Below are positions 33,607-44,520 of a stretch of 64,000 nt of DNA, one piece after another. A model generated the notes under the pieces. That model made no database searches. It was not told the DNA's origin and saw only the letters and a list, made by a program, of their open reading frames with translations. Position 1 is the stretch's first letter, and each line of letters begins with the position of its first letter. Position numbers and translations under genes: made by a program. The stretch covers positions 14,539,143 to 14,603,142 of the forward strand of contig CM039502.1 of NCBI GenBank assembly GCA_022432975.1, given 5' to 3'. Source of the stretch: Begonia masoniana (taxonomy: Eukaryota; Streptophyta; Magnoliopsida; Cucurbitales; Begoniaceae).

Positions 33607-34413
33607 GTGATGACAAGGAATGGTGCAATGGCTTCTCAAGATAGTGACAACAATATTACACAACCGATCCAACATCCTTTGAGAGAAGATGAGTCTAGTG
33701 CTCAAGGAAAGATTGATGTACTTAAGGTGGCCATTTTCAAGTTTACTGAACAAGTTCAAGAGCATTTAAATCAGAATGTTAGGGCTTGAAGTGCCCCTAG
33801 AAAAAGGCAACATGGTATTGTTAGAAGAAGAAACCATGTAAGAGAATAAGGATTAAAATTTTATAGTCCATCTTTTAGAGGAGCTAATTCTAAAAGATGA
33901 TTATATAGAATTGGAATAACAGGTTGACAAAATTTTTGAAAGTTGCCATTATTCAAACAAGATCAAAGTGAAACATGTCTCATCGAGACTCACGGAACAA
34001 GCATCTTTGTTGTAAAAAAGCCTTAATATTGAGAGAAGAAGAGATGGTGAAAAAGTCATGAACTCATGGGACATAATAAAAAGATTCATGAGAAGAAGAT
34101 ATGCTCTAAAATATTTCAAGTTTATTATGTCTTTGACTCCATCTACTTATTGTAAGAAGAGTAAGTCAACCAAAAGATCAAGTCTTTATAATATTAAGGA
34201 AGAAAACAATTTTGAAGAGTTGATCAGCCTCGGTTGCTCTAATGCTAATTTTGGGAAAATTAAGCAACTTGATAGACCTCGGCTTGAAGGTGGGATGATC
34301 AATCAAACACGAGATGGTAAAATGATTGCTACACAAGAAGTTATCTATGTTCATGAAGGGCAGCTACTCAAGATGGAGTATCAAGAGGATGGAGAAAATT
34401 GTCTAAAAAAATA
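33607..34413 (+). pseudogene. Degraded retrotransposon gag-like sequence
   Basis: Short frames read MMTRNGAMASQDSDNNITQP (33607) and, after several breaks, VMNSWDIIKRFMRRRYALKY (34055), which resembles the W-x2-x-K-x2-M-x2-R-(F/Y) segment of gypsy Gag. The tail (34250-34410) has no motif. No protease or polymerase follows; the relic ends near 34890 or earlier. Position after the primer-binding-like site supports gag. Lineage not determined. Confidence 0.5.
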
Positions 34414-35039
34414 AATCTCCCAAGATGATCACATAGAGAGTGGCGATAATTTAATTGTAGTAATCTTTGGTGGAGAAGAGAAAAATAAATATTTATTTTA
34501 TGCTCAAGAAGAACCTCACCTCTTGGTGATTGAAAAATCTCTAGATCTCCTAACTCGAGAAGAGGAATTTCAAAAGGAACAAGGTTTTCATAGCTAATGT
34601 TTGAAAATGGATAATTGATGGAGGGAATTGTGTCCACACGGCTTCCATGGATATATTAAAAACCTGGGCTAGGAGTTATCGGTGCTTTCAATTCTTTACA
34701 ATTTAAAGAGTCTCAATGATAAGGAGGACATCCAAGTCACCCAAGCCTTGTCAAAGAGGTATGTGCTAACTACTAAATTGAATAATATCCTTCATAGAAT
34801 TGTTTGTGTTAAAGATCCCTTTGATGTTGGTATTGACTATGCTCCTTGGTTGGACAATTATGACAACAACGTTATGAACTAGTTGGTTAAGCTTGATGTT
34901 TGTTGAATGGTGTAAAACACTAATTACCTAGCTGTGAAATTACGATTATTGGTGATGTTTTCTCCAAGGTAACCTGCATTATTGTTCACTCCAAGGCAAG
35001 GAAAGTACCTCAAGTAATTGGTGCTTATTTAATGAGGTA
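34414..35039. other. Unrecognised sequence downstream of the gag relic
   Basis: A 66-codon frame at 34682-34882 (contains FDVGIDYAPWLDNYD) has no motif I know. It may be part of the same dead element. Confidence 0.3.
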
Positions 35040-35465
35040 TGTCACGACCTATGAGGGGCAGCGGTAGAAACGTCGGATCAGGCGACCTGATCTCCTGAAA
35101 GAAAATTTGGTTACCCAGCCCACGGCAAGAGTTTGGCAGTGGAAACCCTTAAGATAAAACGGGTCAAGCCCACAAAGAAAATCTCAACCAGATAGCATAA
35201 TGACATTAAAACTTAACCAATATCTAATTGTGCATTGAAACAAAATAAAGCTCAAATCCAACAGTTAGGTTACAGACCCATATCTAAATAGAGCTTACAA
35301 AGATACAAAGGAAAAGAAATAACAACGTCCTCCTCCTGCACTAGACTAAATCGAGTCCTAGTCAGTCTTCTTCTTACCTGGATTTGGGTGAGTGGGGGGG
35401 TCTTAGCGTAAAAGTAATATTATTATTCAATCAATTAAAAAAATAAGAATAACTGTACAAATAAA
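35040..35465 (-). repeat. Truncated gypsy-type LTR fragment
   Basis: It starts TGTCACGACCTATGAGG, the form expected for the 3' end of a gypsy LTR read from the other strand, and contains GAGTCCTAGTCAGTC, resembling the GACTAGGAGTAGG part of the G2 LTRs in reverse. It runs into the MULE without a second LTR end or TSD, so it is truncated. Confidence 0.5.
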
Positions 35466-35551
35466 AGGGTTAAGTGCAAAAAAAAGCTTAAACTATCGGA
35501 AAAGTGCAAAAAAAAGCTTAAAGTTTAAAAAAAAAGTTTTTCGGTTAACCG

Positions 35552-35755
35552 CTGACCCCCCGCGCTGGGTGCAGTTGTTACCCACCTCAAATTAGGCGGC
35601 TAACCACATAACGTGGGGGGTCTGGTGGTTAATCGCTGACCCCCTGAGTTATGCGGTTAGCTGCCCAATTTAAGGCGGTTAACCACTAGACCGCGTTATA
35701 CGGTTAGCCGCCCAATTTGAGGCGGGAAACCACTGCACCCAGCACGGGATGTCAG
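35552..35755. repeat. Inverted repeat with about 65-70 bp arms rich in GCGGTTAACCGC-like motifs
   Basis: Arm 35552-35622 and arm 35689-35755 are imperfect reverse complements (GCTGGGTGCAGT against ACTGCACCCAGC; CTCAAATTAGGCGGCTAACC against GGTTAGCCGCCCAATTTGAG). The loop contains a further copy of the GCGGTTAGCNGCCCAATTT motif. The DNA could form a long hairpin at the MULE end. Confidence 0.85.
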
Positions 35756-36286
35756 ACCCTCACACGGTCCCCGAGTAACGCGGTTACCCACTGCTTTGAC
35801 GCGGTCAACCGCCTAGCACGTGAACTCTCTGAAATATTCGGAGTACGGAGTATACTGTGCGCGAATAATTTCTGAAAAGAGGCCTAGAACGGTCGACAGT
35901 TCTATGAATACAATCGACCGTTGTAGCGCCTATTTAAGCACGCCCCTCCTCCTCTTGTTTCTCACTTCCAACTTTCCCTCTCCAACTCTCCTATTTCTTT
36001 TAGTGATTTATTTAGGAATTGCTTTCGGGAGTATACTTTGAATAGATGGTGTACTCAAATAAAAAGTATTATTCATGAATATTAATGTGTATTCCATTAA
36101 ATATTATTCTACTAGTATTTACTATTTTATTATTTCTGAATTATTTATTAATATTTTTAAATTCTTTTGGAGATACTTTTTTATAGTAATTATTGATATG
36201 TGTATTTCACCTATAATTATTTTGCTACTATTTACTAATTTATTATTTCTGAATTATTATTTATTCTTTGTTTTCCTTTGAAGACG

Positions 36287-38252
36287 ATGGATCCAAGAAG
36301 ATTTATCGATTTAAATAAGCCAATAAATTTTGATGTCGATATGGATTGGTATTCGCATACTAATAATGAAGAAATTGAGGCGTATTTGACATCTGTAACT
36401 CTAGATGAGGAACTGCGAACACCGATCAGATCAGACGTTGATGAGGTGAAAAACTTACCTGTATGTAAAGAAAACTCAAAGGATTTTTGTTTAGGAAGGA
36501 AATAGAAGAATATTCTTTGAAAGAGGGTTTCGACATCACATTTGTCCAAAGTGACAATAAGCGACTGACAGCTAGATGCACAGACGAATGTTCGTGGCGA
36601 CTGCATGCTTCGAAGATACAAGGCGAGGAGACCTATCAAATAAAGTGTTTGGTCGATTCTCACAACTGTGCGAGGGTAGTTGAGAATCGAAATGCTAGAG
36701 CAAAAAATTTTACAATTCGTTATCTTGATAGATTTAAAAGTCAACCTATGTGGGTTATCCCTTCCATCAATGAGACAATTAGGAAGGATTTCACTGTCAA
36801 CATTATGCATGATATTGCCAAAAGAGCAAGGACTATAGCTCGAACACTTAACGAAGGCGATAGCGATGAAGAGTACAAACTAGTCTAGTCGTACGCATCA
36901 GAAATATATAGATCAAATCTGGGCAGCACATTAGCAATACATACTTACGATACAGGAAGTACTTTAATGATATGTCAAAGAGTATATATGTGCATGGCTA
37001 CTTGCAAGGCAGGTTTGCTACAGCATGGACGCCCTGTCATCTGTTTGGATAGTTGCCATCTAAAGGGCTCGTGTCCCAGCCAATTACTCATGGCCGTCAG
37101 TATTGATGGCAACGATGGAATATATCTTGTTGCCGTTGCCAACGTTGTAAAAGAAACAGAGGACACATGGACGTAGTTTTTGAGAATTTTGAAGCAAGAC
37201 CTGAATATGAGATCGGGAGAGAGATGAACAATTATTTCGGATCGACAAAAAGTATAATACATTTCTAATTGTTAGATAATTATATTGTTGCTAATTTTGA
37301 CTAGGTTTTTCTTTCAAATATCAGGGGTTGCGGAATGCTGTTGAGATTGAATTTCTTATCGCCAAACACCGCTTCTACCTACGACATATGTATGCAAATT
37401 TCAAAAGTCTCTTTCAGGGCAAAGCGTACAGAGAGGTGATGTGGAAAGTGGCCAAGGCCCCCACCCATTATCATTTCGAAATAGAAATGAGAAAATTATT
37501 TCAGTTAAACTCAGAAGCCCACGCATGGCTTCGAAGAGAAGAGCCTAGATATTATGCTAGTTATGCCTTCTCTTCGATCCCTAAGTGTGATATAGGCTTG
37601 AATAATTTGTCGGAGTCATACAATGCAGTTCTATTGCCTGCTAGAAACAAATTGATTATCACCATGTTCGAGACAATATGAAAAGATTTGATGACTCGCA
37701 TTGTCAAAAAGTTTGAGAAGATGGCCCAATCAAGAGACATTATGTGTCTCCGGATAAAGAAAAAGCTCAAAGATCTACAAATTTCAGCTCGAAATTGGAG
37801 CGCTCAATTAGCTGGAGATGCACGATTTGAGGTAAGCAACGGTTACGAACAATACAAGGTCGACATGAATATGGGTGTGTGCGAGTGCACCAGATGGGAG
37901 CTGACTAGAATCCCTTGTGCCCACTTCATTCCCTGCATTAATAAAATGAGAGTGGAACTAGAAAGGTACGTGCATCCCTACTATCACCGGATGACTTATA
38001 TGCAGATGTATTCACAATTTATTCAACCTATGAACGGCCCACAGATGTGGCCAGCTAAGACGGAACTCATGCCGCCCAAAAGACATCGTCAACCTGGTAT
38101 GCGGAAAAAGACAAGAGTGCGAGATGTCGATGAGCGGTCGAGTTCCAAAATTAGTAAGAAGAGCTAGAAGATGACGTGTGGTATATGTCAGCAGCAAGGG
38201 CATAACATTCGTACTTGTCCTCACCGGGGATCCACTTCAGACGTTGCTGCGT
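36287..38252 (+). pseudogene. MULE transposase (mudrA-like), one intron, five stops
   Basis: Start ATG 36287 (MDPRRFIDLNKP). A frameshift near 36440-36487 leads into the MuDR DNA-binding domain (FRKEIEEYSLKEGFDITFVQ, RLTARC, WRLHAS). The DDE core follows with VICLDSCHLKG, LLMAVSIDGNDGIYLVAVA and TIISDRQK. A 73-bp GT-AG intron (37252-37324) splits RQK from GLRNAVE, a position I know from other MULEs. Then LSESYNAVLL and the SWIM zinc finger CECTRWELTRIPCAH, ending with a zinc knuckle CGICQQQGHNIRTC (38172-38213). In-frame stops: TAG 36886, TAG 37174, TGA near 37232, TGA 37679, TAG 38165; several fit TGG or CGA decay. Confidence 0.92.
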
Positions 38253-39029
38253 AAGACACGTTTATGGGTTTCAATGAATTTGAGAGGATGCAAGAATCTG
38301 CTGTAGGATCGTGATTGTCTAAGAGAGGGGGGGTGTAAATTAAAAATTTCTTAACATAAACGTTTTTAAGAATGCAAATTAGTTTTATCTTATCTTTTCT
38401 CTTTGTGTGCAATTACTAACAAACACTTAAAAGTAAGAGTAAGAGAAAAAGATTGACATCGATATTTTTATGTGGTTCGGCTAACCTTGCCTATGTTCAC
38501 GCTTCAAGGTTTTCTCATAGAAGATCCTTTTCTTCTTCTCAACGAGATTTCTTGATCAAACTTCACGGGCGTCGATCTACTGCCTTACAACTTTGGATTG
38601 AACTTCACGGGCGTCAATCCACTGTCTTCAAGTTTTACAATGTTGAAAAATATAGAGCACAAAACTACACTCTCTCAAAAAGCAAAATCTCAAGTTTAGA
38701 TGTAGAGAGGTGTAGAGAGTCAAAGAGTATTACAAACTTAAGCTCGTGAGAGTTGAGAGAAGATTGTTCAAGTTGGCAAAAAGTCCTTCTCCCAAGCTTC
38801 AATCGTCTATTAATACTGGTATCTGTAATCTGCTTCACATTCGGATGACTCTTTGTTTTTGTACAAAAAATATGACCGTTGAATAATCCTGTGACGACCC
38901 CAGACCCGATCGGGGTTGAAGAGCCTCACTCGGGACATTTTAAAACATGGACTATTTTTTTTTTTACTTTTAAAATGGCCAGACATAAAATCAAAGGCAT
39001 TAAATGGAAAACAGAAAAGCAGAAGCTGT

Positions 39030-39683
39030 CTACAACGGAAGTGCAGAAGCTGTGGACAACTGGAGTGCAGAAGCTGTGGACAACAGAAGTACAGAAGTTG
39101 TGGACAACTGAAGTGCAGAAGCTGTGGACAACTGGAGTGCAAATGCTGTGGACAACTGAAGTGCAGAAGCTGTGGACAACTGAAGTGCAGAAGCTGTGGG
39201 CAACTGGAGTGCAGAAGCTGTGGATAACAGAAGTACAGAAGCTGTGGACAACAGAAGTGCAGAAGCTGTGGACAACTGAAGTGCAGAAGCTGTTGACAAC
39301 TGAAGTGCAGAAGCTGTGGACAACTGAAGTGCAGAAGCTGTGGACAACTGAAGTGCAGAAGCTGTGGACAACTGTTTTACAGAAGGCGTGGACGACTGTT
39401 TTAAAGGGAAAATGGACAACTGTTTCACAGAAGGCGTGGACGACTGTTTTAAAGGGAAAATGGACAACTGTTTCACAGAAGGCGTGGACGACTGTTTTGC
39501 AGAAGGCGTGGATGGCTGTTTTAAAGGCAGAATGGACAACTGTTTTTAAATGGCAGAATGGACAACTGTTTTATAGAAGGCGTGGACGACTGTTTTACAG
39601 AAGGCGTGGACGACTGTTTTAAAAGCAGAATGGACAACTGTTTCACAGAAGGCGTGGACAACTGTTTTACAGAAGGCGTGGAC
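39030..39683 (-). repeat. 24-bp tandem repeat and related units in the G1 LTR
   Basis: About 14 copies of GAAGTGCAGAAGCTGTGGAC plus AACT (39030-39375), then longer units with GTGGACGACTGTTTTA and ATGGACAACTGTTT to 39683, continuing after the nested LTR at 43406-43590. Because 24 is a multiple of three, one frame reads an octapeptide EVQKLWTT repeatedly; this is not evidence of a gene. Confidence 0.93.
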
Positions 39684-39914
39684 TGTAACGCCCCGAACCC
39701 GCCCGGATCGGAACGCTACGTTAGCAAATCAAACCCGCGTTTAAAACATCGTTTAAAATAGTTTTCATAAATTTTACGACTCGTTTTCGGGTTTTTCGAA
39801 CCCTCAAAATTTATTGGAAAATGGGCCCAAAATACGTTTAAAATACGTCGAAAAATGTCGGGTCAAATCATCGTAGAAATCGGGCAAATTTTAGAAAAAA
39901 CGAAATTTGGACTC

Positions 39915-40135
39915 AAATGGGCGCTGGGCGCCACGATGGGTGCGCGCTCGGCGCCGCGTGCTCTTGGGCAGCGCGCGCGCTCGGCGCGCCCCGAGCGTGC
40001 CCAGCCGCGATCGATCGTGCTTTTTGCCCGATCGATCGGGCCCGCTCGGGCTATTTTCGCCCAAGAACACCCCGACCTCGATCGATCGCGCCCCGGGCCC
40101 GACCGATCGGGCCGGCTCGAGTTTTTCTCACCCAA
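39915..40135. other. GC-rich patch with GATCGATC palindromes
   Basis: In AT-rich surroundings this 220-bp patch is strongly GC-rich, with GCGCTGGGCGCC, CGCGCGCGCTCGGCGCGCC and four GATCGATC or GACCGATCGGGCC motifs (40008-40115). It lies near the 3' end of the LTR in its own orientation. Role unknown. Confidence 0.8.
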
Positions 40136-40911
40136 AACACTCAAAAATGCCTAATTTGACCTTCCCTCACTTTCCTTCACATTTCACCACCCCGAACACT
40201 TCCAAAAATCACGAAACTTTAATCATACCTTCCCGACATCCAAACCTTCAAGTCCCGTAAAAATCTCGTAAAACCGACTTAAAACGAATATTAACAAAAA
40301 TAAATAACGTGACCCGACGTCATTTGTTTTAAAATCAAAACCGACAATATAATGACTAAATAATTCTAAACCCGAAAACCTGAAAAACAAATACTTAAAC
40401 CACCACTCAACCCAGTTTACACCAGAACAAATCCACAACCATTTACACTAAACAACTCTCACGAATCAACCACAAAATCCCACAATCCCAACTACAAACC
40501 AAAATCTCACCAAACCGATCCACTAGTCTCACAATATCAACTACAAACCACAAAATACCCCATTTGCCGAACACTAACCCCACTGCTCCGAAGACTTTGG
40601 CCGAGGCGCCCCGACAACTGCACGTACCGGCATACAGCGTACATCAACGACTGCGTCTCAATCCTAGTTTTCCTCGTAGCTCTAACCTGTACTCCTGTCG
40701 TCACCTACACCACAGAACACACACACACCTGTAAGCTTAAGCTTAGCAAGTAGGGATAACAATTATAAACAAGAACAATGCACACACCACCCTATCCTAG
40801 CACAACAACGCAACATCACTCAACACGACAACTCAACACAACAACAACACACCACCCAATGCAACTCAACAAACTGTCTCAAACTAACACGACAACACGA
40901 CCAAACAATTC

Positions 40912-43233
40912 TAGTTGCCCGCACCCGAAAGGATGCCTTAGTTGCCCGCCCCGAAGGGCCTTAGTTTCCCGCACCGAAGTGCCTTATTTGCCCGCCCCGA
41001 AGGGCCTTAGTTGCCCGCACCGAAGTGCCTTAGTTGCCCGCCCCGAAGGGCCTTAGTTGCCCGCCCCGAAGGGCCTTAGTTGCTCTCACCGAAGTGCCTT
41101 AGTTGCCTGCCCCGAAGGGCTTTAGTTGACCGCACAGAAGTGCTTTAGTTGCCCGCCCCGAAGGGCCTTAGTTGCCCGCCCCGAAGGGCCTTAGTTGCCC
41201 GCACGAAGTGCTTAGTTGCCCACCCCGAAGGGCAAGTGCCTTAGTTGCCCGCACCGAAGTGCCTTAGTTGCCCGCACCGAAGTGCCTTAGTTGCCCGCAC
41301 CGAAGTGCCTTAGTTGCCCGCACCGAAGTGCCTTAGTTGCCCGCCCCGAAGGGCCTTAGTTGCCCGCACCGAAGTGCCTTAGTTGCCCGCACCGAAGTGC
41401 CTTAGTTGCCCGCACCGAAGTGCCTTAGTTGCCCGCACCGAAGTGCCTTAGTTGCCCGCACCGAAGTGCCTTAGTTGCCCGCACCGAAGTGCCTTAGTTG
41501 CCCGCACCGAAGTGCCTTAGTTGCCCGCACCGAAGTGCCTTAGTTGCCCGCACCGAAGTGCCTTAGTTGCCCGCACCGAAGTGCCTTAGTTGCCCGCACC
41601 GAAGTGCCTTAGTTGCCCGCCCCGAAGGGCCTTAGTTGCCCGCACCGAAGTGCCTTAGTTGCCCGCACCGAAGTGCCTTAGTTGCCCGCACCGAAGTGCC
41701 TTAGTTGCCCGCACCGAAGTGCCTTAGTTGCCCGCACCGAAGTGCCTTAGTTGCCCGCACCGAAGTGCCTTAGTTGCCCGCACCGAAGTGCCTTAGTTGC
41801 CCGCACCGAAGTGCCTTAGTTGCCCGCACCGAAGTGCCTTAGTTGCCCGCACCGAAGTGCCTTAGTTGCCCGCACCGAAGTGCCTTAGTTGCCCGCCCCG
41901 AAGGGCCTTAGTTGCCCGCACCGAAGTGCCTTAGTTGCCCGCACCGAAGTGCCTTAGTTGCCCGCCCCGAAGGGCCTTAGTTGCCCGCACCGAAGTGCCT
42001 TAGTTGCCCGCACCGAAGTGCCTTAGTTGCCCGCACCGAAGTGCCTTAGTTGCCCGCCCCGAAGGGCCTTAGTTGCCCGCACCGAAGTGCCTTAGTTGCC
42101 CGCACCGAAGTGCCTTAGTTGCCCGCACCGAAGTGCCTTAGTTGCCCGCACCGAAGTGCCTTAGTTGCCCGCACCGAAGTGCCTTAGTTGCCCGCACCGA
42201 AGTGCCTTAGTTGCCCGCACCGAAGTGCCTTAGTTGCCCGCACCGAAGTGCCTTAGTTGCCCGCACCGAAGTGCCTTAGTTGCCCGCACCGAAGTGCCTT
42301 AGTTGCCCGCACCGAAGTGCCTTAGTTGCCCGCACCGAAGTGCCTTAGTTGCCCGCACCGAAGTGCCTTAGTTGCCCGCACCGAAGTGCCTTAGTTGCCC
42401 GCACCGAAGTGCCTTAGTTGCCCGCACCGAAGTGCCTTAGTTGCCCGCACCGAAGTGCCTTAGTTGCCCGCACCGAAGTGCCTTAGTTGCCCGCACCGAA
42501 GTGCCTTAGTTGCCCGCACCGAAGTGCCTTAGTTGCCCGCACCGAAGTGCCTTAGTTGCCCGCACCGAAGTGCCTTAGTTGCCCGCACCGAAGTGCCTTA
42601 GTTGCCCGCACCGAAGTGCCTTAGTTGCCCGCACCGAAGTGCCTTAGTTGCCCGCACCGAAGTGCCTTAGTTGCCCGCACCGAAGTGCCTTAGTTGCCCG
42701 CACCGAAGTGCCTTAGTTGCCCGCACCGAAGTGCCTTAGTTGCCCGCACCGAAGTGCCTTAGTTGCCCGCACCGAAGTGCCTTAGTTGCCCGCACCGAAG
42801 TGCCTTAGTTGCCCGCACCGAAGTGCCTTAGTTGCCCGCACCGAAGTGCCTTAGTTGCCCGCACCGAAGTGCCTTAGTTGCCCGCACCGAAGTGCCTTAG
42901 TTGCCCGCCCCGAAGGGCCTTAGTTGCCCGCACCGAAGTGCCTTAGTTGCCCGCACCGAAGTGCCTTAGTTGCCCGCACCGAAGTGCCTTAGTTGCCCGC
43001 ACCGAAGTGCCTTAGTTGCCCGCACCGAAGTGCCTTAGTTGCCCGCACCGAAGTGCCTTAGTTGCCCGCACCGAAGTGCCTTAGTTGCCCGCACCGAAGT
43101 GCCTTAGTTGCCCGCACCGAAGTGCCTTAGTTGCCCGCACCGAAGTGCCTTAGTTGCCCGCACCGAAGTGCCTTAGTTGCCCGCACCGAAGTGCCTTAGT
43201 TGCCCGCACCGAAGTGCCTTAGTTGCCCGCACC
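40912..43233 (-). repeat. 23-bp satellite-like array, about 100 copies
   Basis: The plus-strand unit is TTAGTTGCCCGCACCGAAGT plus GCC. Every unit contains GCAC-CGAA-GTGC, or in a minority GCCC-CGAA-GGGC (for example near 41345, 41620, 41893, 41962, 42055, 42905 and several in 40940-41180), so the stem stays paired. On the LTR sense strand this is GCAC-TTCG-GTGC, a C(UUCG)G tetraloop in RNA. The array is very homogeneous, most variants being at its right end in sense orientation (40940-41230). Confidence 0.97.
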
Positions 43234-43980
43234 TTATTTCATTCTTTCTATTGGTTACTAATCTTTGACTTTTCAAACACCCTTTGTTTGAAATGTCCAC
43301 CTCTTTTCCTTCTCATCACATTCTCTTCTAAACCCTTCATTCCTAAACCCTTCATTACTAACAATCTCGTGCCCCGCACGTGCTATGACAAATCCGGGTG
43401 TTACATGGACGACTGTTTTAAAGGCAGAATGGACAACTGTTTTTAAAGGGCAGAATTGACGACTGTTTTAAAGGCAAAATTGACAATTGTTTTTAAAAGG
43501 CAGAATGGACGACTGTTTTAAAGGCAAAATGGACAACTGTTTTTAAATGGCAGAATGGACGACTGTTTTAAAATAACAGGCAGAATGGACTCTTTCTTTT
43601 TTTTTTTTTACATGGAGACATAAAAACAGAAGGCATAAAAACTTCAAACTTCAGAAATCGATTCAAAACATGATTTTGGACGTATCAGAAAACATGGCAG
43701 AAGTTTAAGAAACCAGACTGCATGGATAGCTCTAAAATCAGAGAAAATCCATGCACAATCTAAAAGAGAAAATCCCAAGCAATTCCAGAATATTTCAAAA
43801 CATACATACATTCAACTGTCAAAACAGAGGTTTTAAAACATCAACACAAATTCTATACGTCAGTTTTAAAATTTCAAAAGCTATACAGGATTTGACATAA
43901 CTTTCAAAAATACATTCTCACAGGAATAACATTTGTCTAACTGCAGCAACCACCCCATGAGCTCAATCTGCCAACTTCAT

Positions 43981-44025
43981 CTACTCATCAGCTTGAGGCA
44001 CAAAGTCCTCATCTGAAGGATCCAT
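43981..44025 (-). other. LTR micro-ORF, 14 codons (MDPSDEDFVPQADE)
   Basis: On the minus strand two bases after an acceptor-like TGTTGTAG. Same position and pattern as the G1 micro-ORFs at 4673 and 21112. Confidence 0.35.
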
Positions 44026-44470
44026 ACCTACAACAGGGGGTTCAACTATGAGCCTAGAGCTCAGTAAGAACATGAAATGCAGTGATGCATATGCTGTGCA
44101 TGAACATTTTCAAATACATGAACATTACATTACATTACATTATGTTTCACTGGACAGGAAGGTATAAGTGGGAAGAAGAGCTGGCGCAACAGGAGTACAT
44201 GTCACAACAGGACATAACAAGAGTACATGACAGGATGCCAGTCATCGTCCACACTTAACCATACATTACTTCACATTTTAATTTTCATAACTTCAAATCT
44301 GGTGCTAAAAATATTTACATGGTTTTCCATAAAACATGTATGCATGAACAGATACGATGCTTAAACTTAACATATACAGGTGACAGGATAAAAGCAAACA
44401 TGAAACAGAACAAGTTTTACTCAAAACATAACCTATGACCTAACTACCCGAACCAAAACCTAGTATCTTC

Positions 44471-44520
44471 GTGTTGTAGGGACTTAAGGGCCAAACCTAT
44501 ACGTATGAACTTACCTGTTG
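44471..44520 (-). promoter_or_regulatory. Splice-donor-like site and hairpin motif, minus strand
   Basis: Minus strand: CAACAG|GTAAGTTCATAC, then GGCCCTTAAGTCCCTACAAC and ACG. One stem position is changed compared with GGCCCTTAAGGCC. Confidence 0.5.

Larger units (their letters stand above)
35466..38301 (+). mobile_element. Mutator-like element (MULE), left part; split by the copia element
   Basis: A decayed mudrA-type transposase gene (36287-38252) is preceded by a subterminal region with GGGTTAAGTGCAAAAAAAAG near 35469, which resembles MULE termini, and by an inverted repeat at 35552-35755. The right end is not in the window: the copia element inserted at 38301/63724 (TSD TCTGC), and only seven bases of MULE or host sequence (63724-63730) follow before another LTR. 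The left boundary is inferred; no 9-bp TSD can be checked. Confidence 0.7.
39684..43405 (-). mobile_element. Ty3/gypsy LTR (3722 bp) nested in the G1 LTR, TSD TGGAC
   Basis: Plus-strand ends TGTAACGCCCCGAACCC and AATCCGGGTGTTACA; TGGAC is duplicated at 39679-39683 and 43406-43410. No coding, primer site or purine tract was found, so it is a solo LTR or non-coding element. On its sense (minus) strand the region CTTGCTAAGCTTAAGCTTAC (near 40735-40755) resembles the acceptor region of the G2 LTRs. About 62% of its length is a 23-bp array. Confidence 0.93.

Noticed and set aside
36235..36810. 191-codon minus frame
   Set aside because: It is the shadow of the MULE DNA-binding domain on the plus strand, which has clear homology.
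38879..39622. A 247-codon frame with EVQKLWTT octapeptides and its 169-codon antisense frame
   Set aside because: A 24-bp LTR repeat is divisible by three and so reads as a repeat protein. It lies inside a solo LTR.
39855..40260. Overlapping 93-117 codon Arg/Ala/Pro-rich frames on both strands
   Set aside because: The GC-rich patch lowers stop frequency in all frames; no motif.
40912..43233. CRISPR-like regular array
   Set aside because: The units are head-to-tail without unique spacers, in a plant LTR with TSDs. It is a minisatellite.
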